A DNA stretch of 64,000 bases, from assembly GCF_005886105.2 (NCBI RefSeq), contig NZ_PNCO02000001.1, positions 1,299,001 through 1,363,000 on the forward strand, written 5' to 3'. The position numbers and the translations under genes were made by a program. Under the pieces are notes generated by a model, which was not told where the DNA came from, made no database searches, and was given only the letters and a program-made list of their open reading frames with translations. The DNA comes from Pseudoalteromonas galatheae (GTDB lineage Bacteria > Pseudomonadota > Gammaproteobacteria > Enterobacterales > Alteromonadaceae). Shown one piece after another: positions 1 to 9,739 of this stretch (position 1 is its first letter; each line of letters begins with the position of its first letter).

Positions 1-538
1 TACTTTTCGCAAGCCCAGCCAAACCAATCCCATTTAATTGTTGGTGATTGACAAACATTTTTACGTCGCCCGGCGCTTCTTGGTAGATACTAATCGAGTA
101 TGCCGAGCCACTATTCGTGAAACCGAAAAACCAACCATCTTGCTCTTGATTTAATACTCTTAAAAAGCCGTTTTGATTCCAATATTGATTGGTTTCGCGG
201 TTAGCCCAAGAAGCCGTAACTAAGTCATACTGCGCCGCAATACGCTTGAGTTCGTTGACAAGAAGTTTTTCGTCCAAAGTATTTTGCTTGGCACTTTGGG
301 TGATTAATACATTGCTTGAAAGCTGCTCGGCTGCATTTTTCAAAGTGTCTATCTGCTTGCTTAATGATTTATTGATGCTTTCTATCTTGCTTGGCAATTC
401 AGACTGCATCATGCGTTCATTAATGAGCGTTTTGGCGCTGTAAAGCGAGGTAAACCCGATTAAACAAGCGACAGCAATCGCAATGAGACTACCTAAGAGG
501 GTAATTCTTTGAGTAATTGTTAAACCTGTGTTTTGCAT
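1..538 (-). CDS. Methyl-accepting chemotaxis protein, N-terminal part
   Basis: The first 179 codons of a gene that runs off the left edge of the window; the start codon is at 536-538. The translation opens with a short cytoplasmic tail and a hydrophobic segment at about residues 13-34, followed by a polar periplasmic region with a helical stretch (MMQSELPSKIESINKSLSKQ) and a Cache-like sensor segment rich in W, N and G. This arrangement is typical of bacterial chemoreceptors whose HAMP and signalling domains would lie outside the window. A sensor kinase or cyclase with the same type of sensor cannot be excluded because no output domain is visible. Confidence 0.7.
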   Translation of the reverse strand, partial: MQNTGLTITQRITLLGSLIAIAVACLIGFTSLYSAKTLINERMMQSELPSKIESINKSLSKQIDTLKNAAEQLSSNVLITQSAKQNTLDEKLLVNELKRIAAQYDLVTASWANRETNQYWNQNGFLRVLNQEQDGWFFGFTNSGSAYSISIYQEAPGDVKMFVNHQQLNGIGLAGLAKS

Positions 539-712
539 TCGATCTGTGTGTGTAATCCCGTGGAACCGATTATTCTAGCATAGTAAATAACCAGCTCGGA
601 ACAAGTAACAATCCAAGTCACAAAAAATAATTTTGTTTTATAAAATAAAGTTAATCTCAGTATTTAGTGTTAACTGTATTTGAGTTAAATGGGTGGTTAT
701 GTTGAGAAACAG

Positions 713-750
713 AGATAAAAGGCCACGATCTCAGGGTGGAAAGTGGCCTT
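713..750 (-). terminator. Intrinsic terminator of ilvC
   Basis: The arms AAGGCCAC (719-726) and GTGGCCTT (743-750) form an 8-bp stem. Read on the minus strand, the stem is followed by TTTTATCT. It lies 58 bases beyond the ilvC stop codon. Confidence 0.8.
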
Positions 751-807
751 GGTTACTAACAAGCGAACTAGTTTGCAATATTATTGACGCAAATTTATTT
801 CTACTTA

Positions 808-2280
808 CTAAACAATCTTTTTCATATCTGACATGTAACCGCGAAGGACTTCACCTATTTTTTCTACCGGATGGTTACGGATCGCACGGTTTACAGCGAT
901 GAGTTTCTGGTTGTCAGCATAATTGTCACTGTCTAACAAACCTTCACCAATCTCACGTTTTGTTATGGATTCCATAAATGGCTTCAATAATGGTAGGCAT
1001 GCGTGATTATACAGGTAGCAACCATATTCTGCGGTGTCTGAAATCGTACGATTCATCTCGAAAAGCTTTTTGCGCGCAATGGTGTTCGCGATTAGCGGCG
1101 TTTCGTGTAGTGATTCGTAGTACGCTGATTCATCAATAATGCCAGCCGCTGTCATGGTTTCGAAAGCTAACTCTACACCGGCTTTAACCATAGCAACCAT
1201 TAAAATACCTTGGTCGAAGAAAGTCTGCTCTGAAATTTCAGCGTCAGTATTCGCTTGCTTTTCAAACGCGGTTTGTGCGGTTTCTGCGCGCCATGTAAGT
1301 AATTTATTGTCGTTTTCAGCCCAATCCGCCATCATACCTTCTGAAAATTCACCACTGATGATGTCGTCCATATGCTTGTTGTATAGCGGGCGCATAATGT
1401 CTTTTAGTTGCTCGCTCAGTTCAAATGCAAGTAACTTGGCGGGATTCGACAGTCTGTCCATCATATTGGTGATACCACCGTGTTTTAGTGCTTCAGTGAT
1501 GATTTCCCAGCCATATTGAACGAGCTTTGATGCATATCCAGGTTCAATGCCTTCTTCAACCATTTTGTCAAAGCATAGTAGCGAGCCAGTTTGCAACATA
1601 CCACATAGGATGGTTTGCTCACCCATTAGATCTGATTTTACCTCAGCAATAAATGATGATTGCAATACGCCAGCACGATGACCACCAGTTCCTGCCGCAT
1701 ATGCTTTAGCTTGCGCGAGACCTTTACCCTCAGGGTCGTTTTCAGGGTGAACAGCAATCAGCGTAGGTACACCAAAGCCGCGTTTGTATTCTTCACGTAC
1801 TTCCGTGCCCGGACATTTTGGTGCAACCATGATTACGGTGATATCTTCACGCACTTGCATCCCTTCTTCTACGATGTTGAAGCCGTGAGAGTAAGCAAGT
1901 GTTGCGCCTTTTTTCATTAACGGCATAACCGCATTTACAACAGGTGTATGTTGTTTGTCAGGCGTTAAGTTTAGTACCAAATCTGCTTCAGGAATGAGCT
2001 CTTCATAGGTGCCAACGATAAAGCCGTTTTCAGATGCATTAAGAAACGATTGACGTTTTTCTTCGATTGCTGAGGGACGTAGTGCGTAACTAACATTCAA
2101 ACCAGAATCTCTTAAGTTTAGACCTTGGTTTAAGCCTTGGGCGCCACAACCAACGATGACCAGTTTTTTACCAATCAGAACGTCGACACCTTGTTCGAAT
2201 TCTCTTGGGTCCATAAATGCACATTGAGAAAGCTGAGCTAATTGCTCGCGTAAAGATAAAGTATTAAAGTAATTCGACAT
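808..2280 (-). CDS. ilvC: Ketol-acid reductoisomerase, class II (long form)
   Basis: Converts 2-acetolactate and 2-aceto-2-hydroxybutyrate to the dihydroxy acids in valine, leucine and isoleucine synthesis, using NADPH and Mg2+. The 490-aa length matches the long enterobacterial form rather than the roughly 330-aa class I enzyme. The Rossmann fingerprint GCGAQG is at residues 44-49, and the segment [17 protein letters not shown] is a family signature. The C-terminal half carries the duplicated knotted helical domain. The start is preceded by AGGAAA. It stands alone on this strand, divergent from ilvY, which in the known systems activates ilvC when acetolactate is present. Confidence 0.97.
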   Translation of the reverse strand: MSNYFNTLSLREQLAQLSQCAFMDPREFEQGVDVLIGKKLVIVGCGAQGLNQGLNLRDSGLNVSYALRPSAIEEKRQSFLNASENGFIVGTYEELIPEADLVLNLTPDKQHTPVVNAVMPLMKKGATLAYSHGFNIVEEGMQVREDITVIMVAPKCPGTEVREEYKRGFGVPTLIAVHPENDPEGKGLAQAKAYAAGTGGHRAGVLQSSFIAEVKSDLMGEQTILCGMLQTGSLLCFDKMVEEGIEPGYASKLVQYGWEIITEALKHGGITNMMDRLSNPAKLLAFELSEQLKDIMRPLYNKHMDDIISGEFSEGMMADWAENDNKLLTWRAETAQTAFEKQANTDAEISEQTFFDQGILMVAMVKAGVELAFETMTAAGIIDESAYYESLHETPLIANTIARKKLFEMNRTISDTAEYGCYLYNHACLPLLKPFMESITKREIGEGLLDSDNYADNQKLIAVNRAIRNHPVEKIGEVLRGYMSDMKKIV

Positions 2281-2360
2281 GATATTTCCTGATTCTGTAG
2301 AAATAGATTGAAGTCAGAGTAGGGCGAACTTTTGATTGCGTAAAATGATATATTTGAACT

Positions 2361-2387
2361 ATAGTATTTCAAAAGGTGAAATACTAT
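2361..2387. promoter_or_regulatory. Palindrome overlapping the ilvY start, candidate IlvY operator
   Basis: The arms ATAGTATTTC (2361-2370) and GAAATACTAT (2378-2387) are perfect inverted repeats separated by AAAAGGT. The right arm includes the A and T of the ilvY ATG, and the ilvY ribosome-binding site AAGGT lies in the loop. LysR-type regulators bind such interrupted dyads in divergent intergenic regions; assignment to IlvY is inferred from position. Confidence 0.6.
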
Positions 2388-3279
2388 GAATCACAAACAA
2401 CTAAAATATTTTTTGGCACTTGCAGATACGCTGCATTTTTCCCGGGCGAGTGAACGCTGTTTTGTAAGCCCTCCAACTTTAAGTCGTCAAATCAAGCAGC
2501 TAGAAGAGGAGGTCGGGGCGCCTTTGTTTCTACGAGACAATCGCACCGTAGAGCTGACTCAGCAAGGTAAAGCGTTTGTTCATTACGCGCAAGCGACGTT
2601 GGCAAGCTGGCGGCAGTTTAAGAGCGAATGTGTTGACGATGATAAGCCTTTGACCGGTGAGCTGAGCTTATTTTGTTCAGTGACCGCGACTTACAGCTTT
2701 ATTTATGATCTTTTTTCCAAATTTCGCCATCTATACCCGCAAGTAGAGTTGAATCTTATTACCGGCGACCCCGCGCATTCAATAGCAGAAGTTGCCAGTA
2801 GTAAGGAAGATGTAGCAGTAGCGGTGAAGCCAAAACATCTGCCAAACGGTATCGAGTATTTACCTATCGGCCGTTCTAGGTTGGTGTTCATTGGCCCGAC
2901 GATGGATTGTCCGCTTAAATCTATTATTGACGAATACAGTCACAGTGATCTGCCATGGCAGCGCTTGTCTTTTATTATGCCAGAGCAAGGTGTGTTAAAA
3001 GATCGTATTGATAGCTTTTGCAAAAAACACAATTTTATACCCAAGGTTTATGCGCATGTTTCGGGTCATGAAGCTATGGTTGCACTCGCAAGTTTGGGTT
3101 TTGGTATCGCGTGTGTCCCCGAGATAGTAATTAGTCAAAGCCCATTTAAGAATCAAGTTCAGCTTTTGCAGCTTAGATCTGATGAGATTGAAATTGGACT
3201 TGTAACTAAGAATAAACGGTTATATGACCCAGTTGTTAAAGCACTTTGGGATACGGCAAAAGGATTATTTGTGCTGTAA
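2386..3279 (+). CDS. ilvY: LysR-family activator IlvY
   Basis: A 297-aa LysR-type regulator. The N-terminal winged helix-turn-helix (about residues 1-60) begins MNHKQLKYFLALADTLHFSR, very close to known IlvY proteins, and is followed by a type 2 periplasmic-binding-like effector domain. Its divergent position 105 bp from ilvC is the classical ilvYC arrangement, in which IlvY activates ilvC with acetolactate or acetohydroxybutyrate as inducer and represses itself. The start ATG sits inside a palindrome (2361-2387), consistent with tight autoregulation. Confidence 0.93.
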   Translation: MNHKQLKYFLALADTLHFSRASERCFVSPPTLSRQIKQLEEEVGAPLFLRDNRTVELTQQGKAFVHYAQATLASWRQFKSECVDDDKPLTGELSLFCSVTATYSFIYDLFSKFRHLYPQVELNLITGDPAHSIAEVASSKEDVAVAVKPKHLPNGIEYLPIGRSRLVFIGPTMDCPLKSIIDEYSHSDLPWQRLSFIMPEQGVLKDRIDSFCKKHNFIPKVYAHVSGHEAMVALASLGFGIACVPEIVISQSPFKNQVQLLQLRSDEIEIGLVTKNKRLYDPVVKALWDTAKGLFVL

Positions 3280-3341
3280 AGCATCCATTCAGGTTGCGTG
3301 ACTACACTGTGTTCATCCACGTTGAATGAAGAGGTGCGTCC

Positions 3342-4037
3342 GTGTCCACTATCTTGGTTGCACAAAGCAATAACAATATATTGACATCACAACAAAAAAT
3401 GCTTGAAGAGCAAGGTTATACTGTTGAGTTGTTGAGGGAATTAGGCCAATTGAATGGTTTTTCAGGGAAATCTATTAACGGTATCGTGCTTGATCAAGCT
3501 ATCGCTTCGGTACCAACCTGTGATTCAATTAGCCAGTTTAGACAAAGGTTTAAAGCGCCGGTGATTGTCAGTCTTGACAGCGATGATGAAGATGTTCATA
3601 GCCTGTTTCTAGAGCTTGGTGCTGATGAAGTTATTTCAAAAGATGCAAAGCCACGGCTGTGGCGTGCTCGACTTGACGCCGTATTAAGAAGGCAAGCTGC
3701 GAACTCGCAGTTCGACGATGAGCCGGAGCAGCTCACTTTCGGACAATTACATATCGATAAAAACACCAGACGCGTGAGTTATGGTCAGGAGCGTATTGAT
3801 CTTACTACACATGAATTTGAACTTTTATGGTTGCTCGCAAGCAATGGTGGCAAAGTGGTGAAACGTGACTTTGTTTATGAACAAATCCTAGGTAAGTACT
3901 ATCGCCCAGACACACGAACGATAGATGTCCGTATTTCTCGCTTACGTAAAAAACTACATGATAATCCCAGTCGTCCTGAGAAGATCAAGACAATTTGGCG
4001 TCAGGGTTACTTATTTGTTACTGACGTTTGGAACTAA
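3342..4037 (+). CDS. OmpR/RstA-type response regulator with degenerate receiver
   Basis: A 231-aa protein with an N-terminal receiver-like domain (about 1-120) and a C-terminal OmpR-type winged helix (about 130-230) ending in the typical RTIDVRISRLRKKL helix and a GYLF hairpin. The receiver is atypical: the acidic pair normally at the end of strand 1 is replaced by AQS (residues 7-9) and the conserved Thr/Ser is replaced by Leu. The presumed phospho-acceptor D51 and a lysine in the VISK context remain. The start is GTG. No histidine kinase is adjacent. It may act without phosphorylation; its targets are unknown. Confidence 0.85.
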   Translation: MSTILVAQSNNNILTSQQKMLEEQGYTVELLRELGQLNGFSGKSINGIVLDQAIASVPTCDSISQFRQRFKAPVIVSLDSDDEDVHSLFLELGADEVISKDAKPRLWRARLDAVLRRQAANSQFDDEPEQLTFGQLHIDKNTRRVSYGQERIDLTTHEFELLWLLASNGGKVVKRDFVYEQILGKYYRPDTRTIDVRISRLRKKLHDNPSRPEKIKTIWRQGYLFVTDVWN

Positions 4038-4124
4038 AAAGTAACAATTTGATTTAACGCAAAAATACTTCGGGTTTTTCGAATACTTAATTCGATTAAA
4101 TTTGATGAAAAGCTATGCGTAATA

Positions 4125-4167
4125 GCGGCATAAATTCATTGTTATGGATTTATGCCTTTGTTTTTTC
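4125..4167 (+). terminator. Intrinsic terminator after the orphan response regulator
   Basis: The arms GGCATAAAT (4127-4135) and ATTTATGCC (4148-4156) form a perfect 9-bp stem followed by TTTGTTTTTT. It separates the regulator from the lipoprotein gene at 4347. Confidence 0.75.
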
Positions 4168-4346
4168 TATATTATTTTTACTCCCTCAATTTTTCCACTG
4201 CCTCTTGGTGGTAAAATGCCAAGCAATAAACTTGAAAAAATTGTTATTTTTACAATGCAAATAATATTGATTGCTATTTAGGTGCGTGTATACTTTACAC
4301 CTAGTTATGAAAATATAAACATAATTAGTCTCAAAGGAACAATTCA
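4168..4346 (+). promoter_or_regulatory. Promoter region of the DUF4856 gene with a weak Fur-box candidate
   Basis: A plausible sigma70 promoter is TTGATT (4267-4272), a 16-bp spacer and TATACT (4289-4294). The -35 lies within an AT-rich stretch at 4260-4278 that matches 11 of 19 positions of the classical Fur consensus by hand count. The -10 is inside a small dyad, GTGTA/TACAC (4286-4300). The ribosome-binding site AAAGGA precedes the ATG at 4347. The Fur assignment is speculative. Confidence 0.4.
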
Positions 4347-6176
4347 ATGGCACTTAAAAAGTCTCTGTTAACGACTGCTATTCTCGCTGCAACTTTAGGC
4401 CTCACTGCATGTGGTGGCTCGAGCAGCAATTCAAACGATAACGATGATAACAACACAACACCACCTCCAGCGGAAACTAATGCTGCACCTACGATCACTG
4501 TAGACAGTGCATCAGTATCTGAAGATACACTTGGTGCAGCGGTTGCAAACATTACTTTCGCAGATGATAACGATGAAGTAAGTGCACTGACACTAAGCAT
4601 CTCTGACAATCGTTTTGAAATTGTCGACGGTGCCGTCAAGCTCAAAGCTGCGAATGCACTAAACTTCGAACAGGTTGACGCTGGTAAAGTATCGGTAACT
4701 ATCACGGCAACAGACAGCAAAGGCGAAAAAACCGAAGTTGAAGCCGAAATCGCTGTTCAGCAAATTGCTGAAGAAAACAAAGCGGGTGTAAACCGTTATG
4801 CCTTTAATAATGCTCAAGGTGAGTCTTCAGTTTCTTACTCTGGCCAAATCGCGCGCCACGCGGCTATGGTTCATATCAAGAGTTTAATGGGTAAGCTTAG
4901 CAATGAGACTGTAGGTAATGCACCTGGTCAAAAAACGGCTGAAGCAGCAATCACAGAAATAAAATCATTCTTGATGCCTACAGAAGCACTTGTATTAGAT
5001 GAACCTTTAGATTTTGCTGTTGCGGCAAACGCTTCACAAACTACATTGGGGCAAATTTCAGGCTCATTTAAAAAGGTGGCGGGTGAAAGCGGTAAAATTG
5101 CAGGCCGTGACACGTCTTATATGCATAAAGCATGGGAAGAAGATGGCGTTATGGTTGGTTGGACTGACTTCGGTACACAGCCTAAAACACCAGAAGGTCT
5201 AGCACTGCACTATTTAGACTTGTTACAAGCTCAGCTTCAACAGTTTGAAAATGGTTCAACGATTAAAGCTGAACATAATGGTACAGAAGTAACATTAAAC
5301 AAGCTATATGTCACACCGGAAGGCCTGGATTTGGCCCAACTGATGCAAAAGCATTTAAATGGTGCCGTATCACTTTCTCAAGCAGCTGATGATTACCTTG
5401 ACGACTTACTTATCGGAGCTAAATCGGCAGACAACTCTGCGCTAGCTGAAGGTAAGAGTTATACAGAGCTCGAGCACAAATTTGATGAAGGTTATGGCTA
5501 CTTTGGTGCTGCAATTGACTATTTAGATTATTCAGATGATGAGATTGCGGGCAAGGGTGGACGTGAAGCTTACGCCAGTGGTTATCATGATTTAGATAAA
5601 GATGGAAAAATCAATCTACTGTCTGAGTTTAACTTCGGTAACTCAACAAATGCAGCAAAACGTGATCGTGGTACTAAATCCAATGTGAATCCAACGGATT
5701 TGACTGCCCAAGCGCAATTGGCATTTATTGAAGCTCGTAAACTTATCAACATGAATGTTGGTACTAACGTTGCGCAGTGGTCAGACGAAGACAAAGCGCG
5801 CTTAGAAGCTTTGCGTGATCAAGCATTGCTTGCATGGGAAAAGTCGATTGCAGCGACAGTGGTTCACTACATCAATGATACAATCTCTGACGATGATGGT
5901 GATTTAGACGATATCGCATCAGGTAACTTTACTGCTGAGCAATTTTATACAGTAGCTAAACACTGGTCTGAGATGAAAGGGTTCGCGTTAAACTTCCAGT
6001 TTAACCCGCATTCTCCAGTAGAAGAAGCCGACTTCGCTGAAATCCATAACTTAATGGGTGATAAACCTGAGCTTGCAGCTGACAAAGTAGCAGATTATAA
6101 GGCTGACTTGTTGAAAGCGCGCGAGATTATTGCCAATGCATATGGCTTTGATGCTGAGAATGTTGCCAACTGGTAA
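4347..6176 (+). CDS. DUF4856-type lipoprotein with cadherin-like N-terminal domain
   Basis: A 609-aa predicted lipoprotein. The signal peptide ends in the lipobox LTAC, followed by a low-complexity S/N/D/P linker (about residues 23-50) and a cadherin/Ig-like segment (about 48-140, with EDTLGAAVANITFADDND and VTITATDSKGE). The remaining 450 residues (YAFNNAQGESSVSYSGQIAR onward) resemble the DUF4856 family, which from memory occurs beside imelysin genes. The segment DKDGKINLLSEF resembles an EF-hand-like calcium loop. Residue +2 of the mature protein is Gly, compatible with outer-membrane sorting. Its position before an imelysin and a FecA-like receptor suggests a role in iron handling at the cell surface; the molecular function is unknown. 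Confidence 0.75.
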   Translation: MALKKSLLTTAILAATLGLTACGGSSSNSNDNDDNNTTPPPAETNAAPTITVDSASVSEDTLGAAVANITFADDNDEVSALTLSISDNRFEIVDGAVKLKAANALNFEQVDAGKVSVTITATDSKGEKTEVEAEIAVQQIAEENKAGVNRYAFNNAQGESSVSYSGQIARHAAMVHIKSLMGKLSNETVGNAPGQKTAEAAITEIKSFLMPTEALVLDEPLDFAVAANASQTTLGQISGSFKKVAGESGKIAGRDTSYMHKAWEEDGVMVGWTDFGTQPKTPEGLALHYLDLLQAQLQQFENGSTIKAEHNGTEVTLNKLYVTPEGLDLAQLMQKHLNGAVSLSQAADDYLDDLLIGAKSADNSALAEGKSYTELEHKFDEGYGYFGAAIDYLDYSDDEIAGKGGREAYASGYHDLDKDGKINLLSEFNFGNSTNAAKRDRGTKSNVNPTDLTAQAQLAFIEARKLINMNVGTNVAQWSDEDKARLEALRDQALLAWEKSIAATVVHYINDTISDDDGDLDDIASGNFTAEQFYTVAKHWSEMKGFALNFQFNPHSPVEEADFAEIHNLMGDKPELAADKVADYKADLLKAREIIANAYGFDAENVANW

Positions 6177-6199
6177 TCTAAATTTTCATTTATAACGTT

Positions 6200-6233
6200 A
6201 AAAGGTTAGCCGTTTATTCAGCTAACCTTTTGT
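6200..6233 (+). terminator. Terminator-like hairpin between the DUF4856 and imelysin genes
   Basis: The arms AAAAGGTTAGC and GCTAACCTTTT form an 11-bp stem around a 10-base loop, followed by GTTGT. The T tract is mostly within the stem, so termination may be partial and could set the ratio of the two lipoproteins. Confidence 0.6.
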
Positions 6234-6258
6234 TGTATATAGATAATAGAGAATACAA

Positions 6259-7527
6259 ATGAGAGTATCTAAACGTTTAAGTACTGCAGCTATCGCAGTG
6301 GCTCTGGTGTTGTCGGGTTGTGGGGAAAGCACTTCAAGTAGTCAAGGCCCAGGAGTAAAGGACAATAATAACTCAGGAACGGATAACCCATCACCAACGC
6401 AATTTGATGAAGCAGCCTTGGTAAGTAACTTGGTTGATAATGTACTGACTCCTACTATCGAGCAGTTTAATGAACTAGCAAAGACACAACAAGTTGCAAT
6501 TGCCAGTTACTGTAGTGCTGAAAAAGCGGTGGCAGAAAATACCGCAGCGTTAAAGCTAAGTGCTCAAGACAGTTGGCGCTCAGCTATGGTGGGATGGCAG
6601 TATGTTGAATTAATGCAAATGGGTCCACTTACCGCCAATAGCAAAGAGCTTAAGAATAACATTTATGTTTGGCCTGCTACCGGTTCTTTATGTGATATCG
6701 ATTTGGATGTTGTGTATTTCGAAGATGGTGTCATTAATCGTAATGCTAGCAATCCTTATAATATTTCTGAGCGCACCGCAAACCGCAAAGGCTTAACGGC
6801 CCTTGAGCACCTTCTATTCAATGCTAATCTTGACCATAACTGTTCGTCAGTGAATGATGCTTTGGCACCATGGAATAGTCGCCCAGCTCAGGAGCGGGTC
6901 ATTGCTCGTTGTGAGTTCGCGACGGAAGTCGCAAAAGATATTGAAACTCAGAGTAATTTACTTCTGTCCCAGTGGGGCGGAGAAAATGGCTATGCAGCTA
7001 AGCTTGTTAACGCGGGACAGCCTGGGTCGCCGTTTGATACGCCTCATTTAGCGCTAAATGAGATATCAAAAGCACTGTTTTATATGACCGAAGAGCTGAA
7101 AGACGGCAAAATTGCAACACCGTTAGGCCTAGGTTTTCCTAATGCATGTGGTTTAGAGGCTTGTCCTGAAGCTGTTGAGTCCCCTTTGTCTGAACATTCA
7201 AAAGAGAATTTACTTGCCAATATAAGAGCGTTTAGGAAGATTTTTACCGGTAATGGCCAAGACGCTGAAAATACACTGGGCTTTGATGACTTTTTAGACG
7301 CAGAGGATGGCAGTGATGTAAAAGAGCGCATGCTTGCAGGGCTTGCAGATGCTGAAGCCACATTGCTTGCGATGGATGCGAGCCTTAAAGCTGAGCTCGC
7401 GGGTTCAACAGAACAAGTAACGCAAACGCATACAGATGTTAAAAAAGTGACGGACGACTTAAAGACTGAGTTTATCGAAAAGCTCGCCCTAGAACTTCCA
7501 CAAACTTCGGCAGGTGACAATGACTAA
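6259..7527 (+). CDS. Imelysin-family (peptidase M75-like) lipoprotein
   Basis: A 422-aa lipoprotein with a signal peptide ending in lipobox LSGC at about residues 18-21. The body matches imelysin-like iron-regulated proteins (IrpA/EfeO-M75 fold): an early helical part with WRSAMVGWQYVELMQMGP, a central RKGLTALEHLLFN segment in the place of the family's G-x-H-x-x-E motif, and a C-terminal helical half including FDTPHLALNEISKAL. The canonical His is not at its usual place in this motif, although an E-H pair is present. Family members are surface or periplasmic proteins linked to iron uptake. The gene overlaps the following TonB receptor start by 8 bases, implying translational coupling. Confidence 0.82.
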   Translation: MRVSKRLSTAAIAVALVLSGCGESTSSSQGPGVKDNNNSGTDNPSPTQFDEAALVSNLVDNVLTPTIEQFNELAKTQQVAIASYCSAEKAVAENTAALKLSAQDSWRSAMVGWQYVELMQMGPLTANSKELKNNIYVWPATGSLCDIDLDVVYFEDGVINRNASNPYNISERTANRKGLTALEHLLFNANLDHNCSSVNDALAPWNSRPAQERVIARCEFATEVAKDIETQSNLLLSQWGGENGYAAKLVNAGQPGSPFDTPHLALNEISKALFYMTEELKDGKIATPLGLGFPNACGLEACPEAVESPLSEHSKENLLANIRAFRKIFTGNGQDAENTLGFDDFLDAEDGSDVKERMLAGLADAEATLLAMDASLKAELAGSTEQVTQTHTDVKKVTDDLKTEFIEKLALELPQTSAGDND

Positions 7528-9727
7528 GCGCATGAATATGAAGAGATCTTTATTAGCTGTTGCGGTAATTTTTGCATTGCCTCAAGCGCAAGCTGCGGAT
7601 GACAACCAAGATATTGAACATATCTCTATTATCAGCCACCACGATAAGTTGCGAAAAGAAGCAGGCTCCGCAACGTTGTTGTCTGAAGCGCAGTTGGCAG
7701 AATACGAGTATGATGATATTCACCGTATTCTTTCTAACGTACCCGGCGTTAATATTCGTGAAGAAGATGGTTATGGCTTGCGACCAAATATCGGGTTTCG
7801 TGGTGTAACACCTGAGCGAAGCAAAAAAATCACCATAATGGAAGATGGTGTGCTGATTGGCCCCTCACCATACTCTGCACCAGCTGCTTATTACTTTCCA
7901 GTGCCGACTCGTATGACTGCGGTTGAGGTATTTAAAGGGCCTGCGGCTATCAAGCATGGTCCGCAAACCGTTGCTGGGGCACTTAACTTAGTGACTCGCC
8001 AAGTGCCAGAATTTACAGAAGGCGGTATTGATGTCGCGGCTGGAAGTGATGGGTACTCCAAAGCACACGGTTATTATGGCTCTGTGGTAAATAATGTCGG
8101 CTTCTTATTTGAAGCAGTTAATTTACAGGCTGATGGCTTTAAAGAGCTTGATGGTGGGGGAGATACTGGATTTGAAAAGAACGATATCTTAGCCAAATTC
8201 AATTATAAGCTTTCTCAAGGTGAATTAAACCACACTTTTGGGCTAAAACTCAGCTATGCTGATGAGTTGTCTGATGAAACCTATCTTGGTTTAACTGATG
8301 CAGATTTTGCTGAAAACCCATACCGTCGATACGCAGCGTCTGAGCCTGCAGAGATGGACACTAAGCATACTCAAGTAATGTTATCCCATGTGCTTGATGG
8401 TGAAGACTTTAACATTACAACAAGACTTTATCGCAATGACTATGAGCGAGCTTGGCTTAAACTCAATAGTGTGGGTAGCAAAAATGGACCATCATTGTCA
8501 AAAATCATGGCAAACCCAGAGGCTTTTGCAAACGAGTACGATGTGATCACAGGGGCAAGGGACTCGGTCGTTGCAGGTTCAAATATCTTTTTGAATATGG
8601 GGACTAATGACCGTGAGTATTTCTCTCAAGGTCTTCAAGTCGATGCCAATACGAGCTTTAGTCTGTTTAACTTAACCCATGATATTGCTGTTGGCGTGCG
8701 TTTTCATGAAGATGAAATTGAGCGCAAACATTTTGAGCAAGCGTATGCAATGGAAGCTGGTTCACCTACGTTGCTGGAAGGTTCAAAGCAGTTTACATCG
8801 CTGAATACTGAAAATACTAAAGCTTGGTCTGTATATCTAGAAGACAAAGTACAACTGGATGCTTTAACACTAGGCCTTGGCCTTCGTGGCGAGCTGATGG
8901 ACATGTCTTACCAAGATAATAAAGATGCCGATGTTTGGATTGATAAAACCACCCGTATTTGGCTACCTAGCCTAAGTGGTTTCTATCAGCTTTCTGATGA
9001 TGCCGGTCTTTTATTTGGTGTGCACCAAGGTTTTGTGCCTTCTTCACCACAACAAGATCCGGATATAGAGCTTGAGAAGAGCGTTAACTACGAATTTGGT
9101 GGGCGCTTTAATGATGGTGTGACTCAGTTTGAGATTGTGAGCTTTTTCAACGATTATGAGAATCTGAACGAAAGCTGTGGTCAGTCTAACTGTGGTGTTA
9201 ATGACCAACAAGACCAGCAGTTCAGTGGCGGTGAGGTGGATGTTTACGGTCTCGAAATGCAGTTTGCACAACGTTACCCTTTGAACCTTCAACTGGATAT
9301 CCCTTATAGTCTCACCTACACCTATACGAAAGGTGAATTCCAGAATGAGCGTGCGACAACGTTCGCACAATGGGGTTATATTAAAAATGGTGATGAGCTT
9401 CCGTATTTACCATCTCATCAAGCCACTTTTAATATTGGCCTTGCAGCAAGTGACTGGAAAGTTAACGTAGCCATCAAATACATCAGTGAGATGAGCGAAG
9501 CTGCTGGCAGAAGCACTGAAGACTTTGAGCTTGTACTTGAAGGCGCAAAGGTGCCTAGCACAACCATCGTTGATGTGTCTGCGAGTTACGAGCTAGGCCA
9601 GTATGGTCAAATCTATGCTAAAATCGATAACTTGTTCGATGAAGCAGAAATTGTCAGTCGCCGCCCGTATGGCGCGCGCCCAGGCAAACCAAGACAATTT
9701 AGTTTAGGTTATAAATACCAGTTTTAA
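7520..9727 (+). CDS. TonB-dependent siderophore/iron receptor, FecA-like
   Basis: A 735-aa outer-membrane receptor. An ATG at 7520 is preferred over the in-frame GTG at 7514. A signal peptide ends near ALPQAQA. The plug domain carries LSNVPGVNIREEDGYGLRPN and GFRGVTPERSKKITIMEDGV, closely resembling FecA-type ferric dicitrate receptors, followed by VEVFKGPAAIKHGPQTVAGAL. The C-terminus ends in an aromatic beta-strand (FSLGYKYQF). There is no N-terminal FecA signalling extension and no FecIR pair nearby, so any regulation is probably by iron repression. The substrate is inferred only by similarity. Confidence 0.85.
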   Translation: MTKRMNMKRSLLAVAVIFALPQAQAADDNQDIEHISIISHHDKLRKEAGSATLLSEAQLAEYEYDDIHRILSNVPGVNIREEDGYGLRPNIGFRGVTPERSKKITIMEDGVLIGPSPYSAPAAYYFPVPTRMTAVEVFKGPAAIKHGPQTVAGALNLVTRQVPEFTEGGIDVAAGSDGYSKAHGYYGSVVNNVGFLFEAVNLQADGFKELDGGGDTGFEKNDILAKFNYKLSQGELNHTFGLKLSYADELSDETYLGLTDADFAENPYRRYAASEPAEMDTKHTQVMLSHVLDGEDFNITTRLYRNDYERAWLKLNSVGSKNGPSLSKIMANPEAFANEYDVITGARDSVVAGSNIFLNMGTNDREYFSQGLQVDANTSFSLFNLTHDIAVGVRFHEDEIERKHFEQAYAMEAGSPTLLEGSKQFTSLNTENTKAWSVYLEDKVQLDALTLGLGLRGELMDMSYQDNKDADVWIDKTTRIWLPSLSGFYQLSDDAGLLFGVHQGFVPSSPQQDPDIELEKSVNYEFGGRFNDGVTQFEIVSFFNDYENLNESCGQSNCGVNDQQDQQFSGGEVDVYGLEMQFAQRYPLNLQLDIPYSLTYTYTKGEFQNERATTFAQWGYIKNGDELPYLPSHQATFNIGLAASDWKVNVAIKYISEMSEAAGRSTEDFELVLEGAKVPSTTIVDVSASYELGQYGQIYAKIDNLFDEAEIVSRRPYGARPGKPRQFSLGYKYQF

Positions 9728-9739
9728 TTGATTGTCTAT

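Noticed and set aside
629..654. AT-rich stretch AATTTTGTTTTATAAAATAA, similar to 52471-52496
   Set aside because: The similarity lies in simple A/T runs; only ten bases of the dyad are perfect in the first copy. I could not argue for a shared operator.
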